Assembly (NCBI GenBank): GCA_022496185.1
Contig: WTXG01000552.1
Span: 1 to 14,181, forward strand
DNA from: Multifurca ochricompacta
Taxonomy: Eukaryota; Basidiomycota; Agaricomycetes; Russulales; Russulaceae
Length of the DNA: 14,181 nucleotides
Reading direction: 5' to 3'
The translations under genes and the position numbers were made by a program. Each line of letters starts with the position of its first letter. The first letter of the stretch is position 1. The notes below the pieces were generated by a model. The model made no database searches. It was not told the DNA's origin and saw only the letters and a program-made list of their open reading frames with translations. Below are positions 6,059 through 14,084 of the stretch, one piece after another.

Positions 6059-7530
6059 ATGACTGATGATCTTAAACTCAATGTTATCAAGTTAGCAGCA
6101 GATGGATCCAACTGGATCATGTACTGAGATTGCATGAAGTGGATCATGGATATGAGGGGCTTATCAGAACTCCTCACAAACGACACTGTCACACAAAAAT
6201 ACATTGATGCCGGAACAGTAGGAGGGATAACTCCTGCACAACGATGGACAGTGGATGGAGCTATAGTGAAACAGCTCATTGCCACATCCATACCTGATAC
6301 AGTCTTTAATCAAATTAAGACTGCGACGCATGTGAAGGCAGTATGGGACATCTTGACAACTCTTTTTGAGGGACGATCGAGTAGTTTGATGGTGGATCTT
6401 GGAAGGAAGTTCCAAAACATGAAATGTGGTGAAGATGACAATGTACATGCTCACCTTGATAGGCTGGATGAGATGCAAGAGAAGCTCGCATCTATTGGCA
6501 GAGTTGTTGACGACCTCAAGTATGTTGCCATCATCTCAGGTTCATTACCACCATCCTACAATGGTCCTGTCGAATCTCTTATGACATCATATGATGCCAG
6601 TAATCAAGTTGTGACCCCTGTTGCTATAAAGCGAGTTGCCATCAATGTATATGAATGTTGACTCCTCCGAAAAGCACCTCAGGATGAGGCATTTGTAGCA
6701 AGTACCCAGCAGAAGAAGAAAAAGCACGACATTGAGTGTTTCAATTGCCACAAGAAGGGGCATATCAAAGCGGACTGTTGGGCAAAGGGAGGAGGAAAAG
6801 AAGGCCAAGGGCCAAAGAGAACCAAGAGTGACAAAGACAATGTTGCTGTTGCAGCAGAAAAGACAGACAAGTCCACAGATATTGAGTCTTGGGTCATCAA
6901 AGTTACAAGTTATCAAGAGCAAGAGCCAAGTACTTCATCAGTAGAAGAGACGGCAAGCACAGCAAACACATGTGAAGCTGAGCTTTACAATTCTGGTGCC
7001 TCACAGCACATATCCCCTTTTCATCACTGATTTCTCTCCTATCAGTCTATTCCCCCTTGACCTATTAGTGCCGCCGACAAACGCCTGTTCTATGCAATTG
7101 GCACTGGTGACCTTCAAATTGAAGTGCCCAATGGTGTATCGACCACTCCGATAATCTTGCAAGATATACTGCACATGCCTGACATTCCACTCACTGTTGT
7201 ATCAATAGGGCGCATTGCAGGTGCAGGTTATGCCATATCTTTTGAAGGCAATTATTGCAAGATCAAAAATCAAACAGGACACCAGATAGGCAGTATAGCG
7301 GCAAATTCAAATGGATTATACAAAGTTGAGCACGCAGATCAGGTAGCAATAGCGATAATGGAAGAAGTTGATCTTCCCACGCTCCATAAACAACTTGGCC
7401 ACATCTCTGTCGACGCCATTCGTACATTGATTTGCAGTCATGCAGTCACTGGACTGCGTTTAATAGACAACCATTCACCATTCTTTTGCGAATTGTGTGA
7501 ATATGCCAAGTTAACGCGCATGTCGCACAC
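6059..7530 (+). pseudogene. copia gag-protease-pre-integrase polyprotein, four TGA stops, truncated
   Basis: It starts at ATG 6059 and stays in one frame. An N-terminal Gag domain carries KLAADGSNW (about 6089-6115) and a capsid-like helical part. The zinc knuckle CFNCHKKGHIKADC (CX2CX4HX4C) is at 6737-6778. The protease motif reads NSGASQHIS, with the catalytic Asp replaced by Asn (codon 6989-6991). The pre-integrase domain has LHKQLGH and FFCELCEYAK (ends near 7515). Premature stops are TGA at 6125, 6659, 7028 and 7058. At least the two in the protease region fall where the family usually has Arg. No frameshift is found in about 1470 bases. After about 7530 homology stops abruptly. The copy is dead: stops, a lost catalytic residue and no pol. 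Confidence 0.85.
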
Positions 7531-7975
7531 AGGTCCTTCAGCGTGCGTCAGTTCGGGTCTGGGTCAAGGTCACAAGGTAATCAAGGTATACAGGTGTCAA
7601 GTCAAGATGTCACACAGCACGCGGCCAGTATGGATCAAGGCAATGAGTCTGGACGTCGCATGTGAAGTCAAGATATTCAGATAGCAAGGCAAGAGCCTTT
7701 GCTGGAGCCACTGGTGAGCCAAACCTTCCCAAGTCACATACTTGAAGAGGGCTGAAGGGAAGTTCTTAAGGACCTTTGATTGGTACAAGGAGAACAGACT
7801 TAGTCTGTCCTTGGATTTATTGAAGTCCTTAAATACAATATAGCTACTATGAAGTCATAGTCTAGATGTAATGTACTATGATATCATACTAAGGTCACAA
7901 GGTCTATGACATCAAAAGAGAGGGGCATAGAAGAAAAAAGGAGAAAAGCTGAAACAGCAGCAAGAAAATGTCACA
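7531..7975. other. No gene seen; repeat-rich, hairpin-rich spacer
   Basis: After the copia homology ends there is a stretch of short TCAAG/AAGGT repeats. A 13-bp block AAGGTCACAAGGT occurs at 7566-7578 and again at 7891-7903. A multi-part hairpin spans 7766-7832: TTAAGGAC with GTCCTTAA, CAAGG with CCTTG, ACAGACT with AGTCTGT. A 12-bp palindrome TATGATATCATA is at 7877-7888. This resembles LTR U3 sequence of another element, but I find no termini or target duplication. Open frames here are short and run through the copia junction. Confidence 0.5.
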
Positions 7976-8503
7976 TTACCCCTTCTGTTGGCTGACGTTT
8001 GCCCCCAAACGTTGTTGAATGTCTGTGGTGGCAGGGTTCATGGTCACAGCGCATGTGGTCGTCGAGTGGTTGTTGAGTATTGTCCAGTCCTCTAGCCTGA
8101 AGGACGGCGCACAGTTTCAGGTGCGGCACGAATTTGCGAGGTCGGTTGGTCGAATCCTGATGCTGTTGTGTGTAAGGGTAAGTGTGGTGCGGATAAATTC
8201 AGTAGTACGCGTTGCATTGTGTCAATGCTTGAGTCGATGTTCGTATCGTCTGGACTGCTATTCTATTTGCTTTCGTGCGGCGGCCACGGCCTGCTGGGCT
8301 ATGTCCAAATTGTTCATCGTTGCACAGAATCTTGTCCCTTCAGCCCAAATTCCAGGATCGCGCAAGTCGTCAAGTGTGGTGTTGACCCAGTTTGGTGTAA
8401 AGCATCTCCGTGTCGAAGAGTCGCTGTTGGAAGTGTGAAATTGGAGGATTAGGGTGTCGCGGGGTTCGAGAGTGGTTTCTAGCATGGAGCGCGAAAGAAA
8501 AGG
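7976..8503 (-). pseudogene. Unknown minus-strand reading frame, broken, cut by the gypsy LTR
   Basis: Read on the minus strand, a protein-like frame enters from the LTR boundary at 8503 and runs to 8258. The first in-frame ATG is at 8485, and the stretch includes FTPNWVNTTLDDLRDPGIW and MNNLDIAQQAVAAARKQ. It then continues in another frame (about 8252-8092, including IDTMQRVLLNLSAPHLPL) and perhaps a third (to 7976, LEDWTILNNHS). The stretch is clearly richer in CpG than its neighbours. I recognise no domain. It could be a host gene interrupted by the gypsy insertion, with frame changes hiding introns, or part of another element. Plus-strand frames over the same bases (8019-8452) look random. 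This is a weak call. Confidence 0.3.
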
Positions 8504-9093
8504 TGTTACGACCAGTGCCAAGTCTCCCTATTTTCTTCACCCTCCCCAACGAGGACCCATCCTTACCACCCACTATGCACTTCCTGATCACGTCTCCATC
8601 CTGGGATCCATCACGTGCTCTGCTTCCTTCCCTGTGACTGCTGTTTGTACCCGTTGACGTGTTGCTTACCTCTGTTTATGATCTTCCTTATCTCTTATCT
8701 CTTTATCTCTAAGACCGGACACTTACTTAATACCCTATCAGAAGCCAGGCTTTATGCCATCCGCTTTTGTATATTCGGGCCCACATGACTCTATGATATC
8801 TTATCTTTAGACGCTCATTCAATTACGTATATAAGTCCACTGTAACTACATTGTAGACCTTAGACTCGACTTATTGAATACATCAGTGCTTGTCTTCTGG
8901 ACTTCCCTTTGATCCTTGAGCTCTGTTGTCCCAGTGCTTCTGGCACTTCTCTGTTCAACATTGTCTTAGAGTACAGCCTCTTTGACTTTGACTCATCACT
9001 CTTGACTCCAAGGAGCCTTATTGGTTTCTTACCCGAACCCGCGAATCACACTGTCACACAAGTCGTGTGGAACGTCCCACACCGGACGTAACA
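8504..9093 (+). repeat. 5' LTR of the gypsy chromovirus, 590 bp
   Basis: It begins TGTTACGACC and ends GGACGTAACA. The ends match as inverted repeats in nine of ten bases. A TATA box is at 8828-8835 and the inferred RNA start at 8862, giving U3 of about 358 bp and R plus U5 of about 232 bp. Gag follows within 20 bases. Confidence 0.88.
8828..8872 (+). promoter_or_regulatory. TATA box and RNA start carrying the self-primer
   Basis: TATATAAG (8828-8835) is followed 34 bases after its start by AGACTCGACTT (8862-8872), the likely first 11 bases of the RNA. Those 11 bases are the exact reverse complement of 9096-9106. The spacing between TATA and 8862 independently supports 8862 as the start site. 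Confidence 0.65.
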
Positions 9094-9095
9094 TC

Positions 9096-9106
9096 AAGTC
9101 GAGTCT
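9096..9106 (+). other. Self-primer binding site (Tf1 type)
   Basis: AAGTCGAGTCT begins two bases after the LTR end and pairs perfectly over 11 bases with the inferred RNA 5' end (8862-8872). In Tf1 of fission yeast the first 11 bases of the RNA fold onto the primer site, are cleaved and prime minus-strand synthesis. No match to a tRNA 3' end (TGG start) is seen right after the LTR. The pairing is seen. The mechanism is from the family. Confidence 0.7.
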
Positions 9107-9112
9107 CTCATC

Positions 9113-10627
9113 GTGGCTTCCAGCCGCAGTCAGACCCTCTTTCGAGAAGAACTCATCGAACACAGAGACGAGAATAATCTTTCACAGCAAGTACTTGGCT
9201 CTGCCACCTGGAAAGATTTTGAGTCCGAGTTTGGATACTATGTCTATCACGATGGAAGATACCAACCAGTAGAATACGACAATGAGAAGAGAGTTTGGTA
9301 TCGTATCCGATACTCGGATAGCTGACACTCTTGGGTCACTACAGGACCTGCCCCACCTGAATTCGGATTAGGACCGTGGAGAGAAAATCCCCTGGCTATC
9401 ATCACAGACTCTGAACCCAAAGAATACATCGAAGAACATAGTGAAGAAGCACTGGTATTAGCATCGACTACAACCCCAGTTGCACCCGAAGTTGTCACGT
9501 CCAGAGCCCCTGCTTTGACAACTCCCCAGATTTCTATACAGTCCACAGACACTGTCACCCCGTTTTATCAGAAAATGTCCACCATTGCCGCTCAGCTCCC
9601 AGATCCGGCTCCTCCTCCTCCACCACCCCCAGCCATGTTACCACCGAACATTCCCCCACCATCGGGACGGCTGTCAGGTGTATTACCACAGATGTTCACA
9701 GGAGATCGGTCACAAAGTAAAAAGTTTATGTTGGAGTTTACAACTTTCAAAAACTTCAACCATGATGTCCCCCAGATTATCAACCCTTTCCAGCGTGCCA
9801 ATCTCTTCCTGTCATTAATTTGAGGAGAGGCCGTGGACGACTGGACAATGGAACAGCTGGAATGGCTGAATGAACAAATTGAGAGTGGTCGTCGCACCAC
9901 TAGTGAAGGCCTTTGGGAGACCGTTGCCCAGAGGTTCAAAGATGCGTTCACAGATGGGCAGGCCAAACAGAAGGCTGCTCAAGAGCTCAAAGCTCTGAGA
10001 ATGGAGAAGGGGGAACTGGACGCCTATGTAGCAAAGTTCAGGAGCCTGGCCAACAGAGCCGGTTATGATACAGATGAAGAGGCAACTCTGGATCTCTTCT
10101 CCCAGGGGTTACCCAATCCACTGGTAAAGAATATTATCCAGTTCCACCACCCCAATGACTGGGATACATGGGTCGATGCTGCTCGATGACAGCAGCAATA
10201 TTACCTAGACTTCCAAACATGTTTTGGGGTCGATACAAAGAAAGGAAAGACCTGCGACCAATGGAAGGCTGCCTTCAGGGTCAAACCCACGCACTCCAGT
10301 CAGAGGGATCCAAATGCCATGGACACCTCTGCTGATAGAACCAGAGCATGAGTTGCACTCACCAAAGATGAAAGGCAGACCTTGATGAAAGAAGGAAGGT
10401 GCTTTCGCTGCAAAGCTCAGGGGCACATGTCGAGAGAATGCCTGAAGAAGGGGGCACAAGGGGCGGAAGCAACGGTCACACCCATCCGTAACAACCCACC
10501 AACTGTCAACAAGAAAACGCTGACAAAAGAAGAAAAGGTGCAGGAAATATGGGCAAACATGATGAAGGAAAGTGAAGAAGTAAGGGCCATCTTGGTGGAA
10601 AAGGCATTCGCAAAAAAGGATTTTTGA
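9113..10627 (+). pseudogene. gypsy gag with four in-frame TGA codons
   Basis: One continuous frame without frameshift, opening at a GTG (9113) where an ATG may have been lost, and ending at TGA 10625-10627. Order: an acidic N-terminal part (about 9113-9325), a linker, a proline stretch PAPPPPPPPAMLPPNIPPP (about 9605-9661), and the retrotransposon Gag domain (about 9690-10190, with DDWTMEQLEWLNEQ and LDAYVAKFRSLANRAGY). The zinc knuckle CFRCKAQGHMSREC (CX2CX4HX4C) is at 10400-10441, followed by a charged tail. Premature stops are TGA at 9323, 9821, 10187 and 10349. The one at 10187 directly follows a CGA, and most are readable as former CGA. Gag would build the particle and bind RNA. The last codons overlap the slippery site leading into pol. 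Confidence 0.85.
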
Positions 10628-10658
10628 TTGGCTCAAACCCATTGGCCTGGGCACGAGC
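10612..10658 (+). promoter_or_regulatory. Candidate -1 ribosomal frameshift site joining gag and pol
   Basis: The heptamer A AAA AAG (10612-10618) is in the correct phase of the gag frame (gcA AAA AAG), two codons before the gag stop at 10625. The pol frame is exactly the -1 frame. A stem-loop can form downstream: GCTC (10631-10634) with GAGC (10655-10658), and CCCA (10638-10641) with TGGG (10648-10651). The 12-base spacer is a little longer than usual. Confidence 0.6.
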
Positions 10659-11463
10659 ACTACATGTAACCTCTGTGTATACTAGTCGCTTCAAGTCTTT
10701 GAAAATACCAGTACATTTCAAGACCACACAGAAAACGGCTGACCGTGACATCCTGATTGACTCAGGCGCCACTGATAACTTTATCAGCCCGCGAATGGCA
10801 AGGACCATGGGATTGGGAATGCTGGCACTCCCCCAAGAAAAGAATATTTGGAACATTGATGGGACTGCCAACTGAGCAGGAAAGATTACACAGTACACCA
10901 ATCTCAATGTTCAAGTAGGAGAAGTAACAAAAGCCATTCGCTTTCTGGTTACCAACTTAGGTGACAAAGATCTCATCCTAGGATACCCCTGGCTAGCTGC
11001 ATTCGAACCTAGGATTAACTGGAGCGATGCAACCATGGATAAGGAGTTTTATCCCGTCCTCATCACGTTGCTAGGATATGACTATGCCGTCCGGCATTCG
11101 GCAGCACATAGGATGGAAAAAGAGGATGAAGATCCGAGTCACTGCTTCACTACCAAGGCATCGGAGCTTGCACAGAAGGCAGTAGAAGGACACATGGAAA
11201 GGACCTTTGAGGAGGTAGTGCCTGAAGAATATCACCGACACTGGAAGGTTTTCTCAGAGGAGGAATCCCAACGCTTTCTGCCTGCACAACCATGGGACCA
11301 TGCTATTGATTTCGCACCCGACACTCCGTCAGCCATTGACTGCAAAATCTACCCATTGTCACAGGTGGAACAGACGGCACTCACTACATTCCTCAAGGAA
11401 CATCTGGCAAAAGGGTACATCCATCCGTCGAAGTCACCATACGCATCACTGTTCTTCTTTATC
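10619..11463 (+). pseudogene. gypsy pol part 1: protease and start of reverse transcriptase
   Basis: This frame is entered by a -1 shift from gag. The aspartic protease has LIDSGATDNFISP (Asp codon 10759-10761) and the closing LILGYPWLAAFEPRINW (about 10972-11022). One TGA interrupts it at 10873. A connector with EEVVPEEYHRHWKVFSEEES leads to the RT N-terminus: [45 protein letters not shown]. The frame is then lost in an A run (11464-11467), where one base appears missing. Beyond it the frame runs nonsensically to a TAA at about 11509. Protease and the first RT motifs are recognisable and otherwise complete. Confidence 0.85.
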
Positions 11464-11465
11464 AA

Positions 11466-12000
11466 AAGAAAGATGGAAAACTTCGACCTGTCCAGGATTA
11501 TCGACGAATAAATGCCTACACTGTAAAGAATGCATACCCCTTACCGCTCATATCGGAACTCATTGACACCATGTGAGATAAATCCCTGTTCTCTAAAATG
11601 GATGTCCACTGGGGTTACAACAATATCCGAATCAAAGAAGGGGACCAGTGTAAGGCGGTGTTCAAAACCAACCAAGGACTCTTTGAACCAAATGTCATGT
11701 TCTTCGGTCTCACCAATTGCCTGCCACGTTTCAGTCCATGATGAATCACATTTTCTGCGATCTCATTCTTACCGGCGAAGTGGTGGTGTATATGGATGAT
11801 ATCCTGGTAGCCACCGCGAACGATCTAGCCCACCATCGTGAACGGGTGCACCAAGTATTGGACATTTTGCATGAGCACAACCTGTACCTCAAACCAGCTA
11901 AGTGTTCATTTGAACAACCAAGCGTGGAGTACCTGGGAGTCATCCTAGAAGGAGGGCATGTGCGAATGGACCCAGTAAAGATACAAGGGATCCGAGAATG
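11466..12000 (+). pseudogene. gypsy pol part 2: reverse transcriptase palm with YMDD
   Basis: Two frames cover the RT core. From 11466 the frame reads [14 protein letters not shown], then FSKMDVHWGYNNIRIKEGD, with a TGA at 11574-11576. Near 11717 one base is missing and the next frame gives PATFQSMMNHIF, VVVYMDDILVAT (YMDD at 11789-11800) and LYLKPAKCSFEQPSVEYLGVIL. RT copies the element RNA into DNA in the particle. Both catalytic Asp of YMDD and the upstream Asp in KMDV are kept, so only frame breaks and the stop destroy it. Confidence 0.85.
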
Positions 12001-12600
12001 GCGGTACCCACATGTCTCAAGGACATGTGGTCTTTGTGGGGTTTTGCAATTTCTACTGACAGTTTGTTTGGGATTCTCAGGAATTGCCCAACCACTGAAA
12101 GGCTGCTGAAGAAGATGTGCCTTGGCACTGGGCAGAGGAACAACAACGCGCCTTTGAACAGATCCGCGATATCATCGGCTCAGAACGGTGCTGCTACAGC
12201 CAGATCTAGAAAAACCCTTTGAACTTGAGGTCGACGCGTCTCACTTTGCCAATGGGGCGTGTTGAACCAGCGAGATGCGCTGGGCTGCTCCACCCAGTTG
12301 CCTTCTATTCCAAGACATTCTCATCGCGAGCGAAATTATGATATTTGGGATAGGGAATTACTGGCCATTGTAAAAGCATTGCACACTGGTGACCATATCT
12401 AGCAGGAACCCTCACAAAACCATCATTCATACCAATCACTCCAACCTACTCTATTGGAAAGAACCCCACAAAATTAGTCAACGGGTAGCTCATGAAGTCC
12501 TAGAACTGGAAGAGTATAACTTCATATTGAAGCACATCGCAGGAAGTGCAACGCACGCGCAGATGCCCTGTCAGGCGACCTGATCTAAACAATGGCGGGG
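12001..12600 (+). pseudogene. gypsy pol part 3: RT thumb and RNase H, heavily frame-broken
   Basis: Homology hops between all three frames: CLKDMWS (about 12010-12033), VGFCNFY then TGA (12057), FSGIAQPLK, VPWHWAEEQQRAFEQIRDIIG, PDLEKPFELEVDASHFANGA (RNase H catalytic Asp codon 12233-12235), FYSKTFS, ERNYDIWDRELLAIVKALHTGDH, then IIHTNHSNLLYWKEPHKISQRVAHEVLELEEYNF. The usual Asp of the TDH motif is Asn here. About ten to eleven frame breaks occur in 600 bases, mostly single-base losses. The gag and integrase parts of the same element have almost none. Confidence 0.75.
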
Positions 12601-13719
12601 AGGACAACAACGACATCACAGTACTCCCTGAAGAAGTTTTCGCAAAAGCGGCGGTCGTCAGTCTTCACGACATGGACTTGTGGGCTCAGGTGTCGCAAAA
12701 CATGAACCAGCAGTTATGTGAATCATGGGCTGATGCACACAATCTGAAGAAGATCGATGGCATTTGGTGGAAGGACGGGGATCGTCTCGTTGTCACTGGT
12801 GGCAACAACATTAAGAGGGGGGTGATCCACTTTCACCACAACCTCCCCTCTGCAGGACACCCAGGAATTGCTAACATACGCTTTGGCCAAACGAGACTAC
12901 TGGTGGCCAAACATGAAGAAGGACATAGAGAACTACGTGAAAGGATGTGCAGACTGTCAAGCCAATAAAGTAAACACGCACCCGCACCCACCAGCTCCAT
13001 TCCCAATCACACCTATGACCTCAATGCCATTCCAGACCATAGCCATGGACTTCATTGTTAAACTTCCCATATCCAGAGGCTTCGACTCAATCCTGACTGT
13101 TACGGACCATGACTGCTCCAAAGCAGCACTGTTCATACCCTGTAACGAGTCCATCACAGCAGAAGGAGTAGCCAAACTTTACTTGGACCATGTCTACAGA
13201 CACTACGGCCTCCCCCAAAAGATCATCTCTGACTGCGACCCACGCTTCACCTCCACCTTCGCCAAAGCCCTCTGTAAAATTCTGGACGTAACCCAAAACA
13301 TCTCAACAGCCTACCACCCACAGACCAACGGGCAATCAGAAAGGACGAACCAATGGTTGGAACAATATCTCCGGTTCTGGTGTAATGGACAACAGGATGA
13401 TTGGGCTGACTGGCTAGCAACAGTGGAATTCACGCATAACTCATGGCCCAATGGCACCACTAAGACCTCCCCATTCTCCCTTATCATGGGATGGACGCCA
13501 CGAACCACCTGGACCAATAAACCCACAAATGTCCCATCAGCTGCGCAGCGCATCAGCCAATGGGAAGAGATCAGGCAATCGGCCAATGAGAACCTGCTGA
13601 AGGCACAGAAGACCCTGTCGGAGAAGCCCTCGAAATTCACACCTTATCAAACCAATGACCTAGTGTGGTTAGAAGGGAAGAACATTTGTACGTCACATCC
13701 AATGGCCAAATTAGCACCC
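12573..13719 (+). pseudogene. gypsy pol part 4: integrase zinc domain and catalytic core
   Basis: The frame at 12573-12880 carries a linker and the zinc-domain His (VIHFHHNLPSAGHPG). After one frame break near 12886 it continues to about 13719 without interruption: KRDYWWPNMKKDIENYVKGCADCQ completes HHCC. The catalytic Asp is in TIAMDFIVKLP, the second in IISDCDPRFTS, and the Glu in NGQSERTNQ. Spacings are 60 and 35 residues, the standard D-D-35-E geometry. SDCDPRF has Cys where SDRDPRF is usual, a change explained by CGC to TGC. The enzyme inserts the cDNA into host chromatin. This core is well preserved. Confidence 0.88.
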
Positions 13720-14084
13720 GACGACACAGGCCCTTCAAGATAACAAGGAAGCTGTCAGATGTGTCATACAGCTTGAACTTCCACCCACATGGAGAATCCA
13801 TCTGGTCTTCCATGCTCGACTTCTGATGCCATACAAAGAAACACCCCTACATGGGGAAAACTTCCCAAGGCCCCTCCAGAACTGATCAACGGGAGGCAGA
13901 ATGGGAAGTGGAGCAAATTCTAGATTCCATACATAAAGGCTGAGGGCGCAAACTGCATTACCTTATCAAGTGGAAAGGATTCCCAGACTCTGACAACTCA
14001 TGGGAACCAGCTGGGAATATCTTTGCCCTGGTCCTTATCTCAGAGTTCCATGCCCGACACCCAGAAGTGCCCAAAGACATTTAA
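13719..14084 (+). pseudogene. gypsy pol part 5: integrase C-terminus with chromodomain
   Basis: After a one-base loss at about 13719 three short frames follow: RPFKITRKLSDVSY, LELPPTWRIHLVFHARLLMPYKET (the GPY-like end), then from 13893 a chromodomain. This reads EWEVEQILDSI, TGA at 13941-13943, then LHYLIKWKGFPDSDNSWEP and a closing helix to TAA at 14082-14084. The aromatic and Trp positions of chromodomains (W/Y…KWKG…W) are present. Chromodomains bind methylated histone tails and steer chromovirus integration to heterochromatin, which fits this element-dense neighbourhood. Confidence 0.85.

Larger units (their letters stand above)
5782..7530 (+). mobile_element. Degenerate Ty1/copia element, 5' part only
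   Basis: A promoter-bearing leader, a primer binding site (5989), gag, a zinc knuckle, protease and the start of the pre-integrase domain lie in one continuous frame broken only by TGA codons. Integrase, RT, RNase H and the 3' LTR are missing after about 7530. The left end is not clear. The 5' LTR ends at about 5988. Its start may lie on the other side of the inserted solo LTR, for instance at TGTTGAAAT (4220). CpG is scarce, in line with long exposure to methylation-driven change. Confidence 0.75.

Noticed and set aside
6164..6922. Minus-strand open frames opposite the second copia gag
   Set aside because: Shadows of the gag-protease frame. The plus strand has zinc knuckle and protease motifs in a consistent frame.
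8019..8452. Plus-strand open frames of 94-139 codons
   Set aside because: Composition is rich in Cys, Val and Ser with no motif. They are antisense to a more protein-like minus-strand frame and have no fungal start or intron context.
11464..11467. A second programmed frameshift in the gypsy RT
   Set aside because: It lies in the middle of the conserved RT core and is followed by many similar breaks, so it is damage or error, not regulation.
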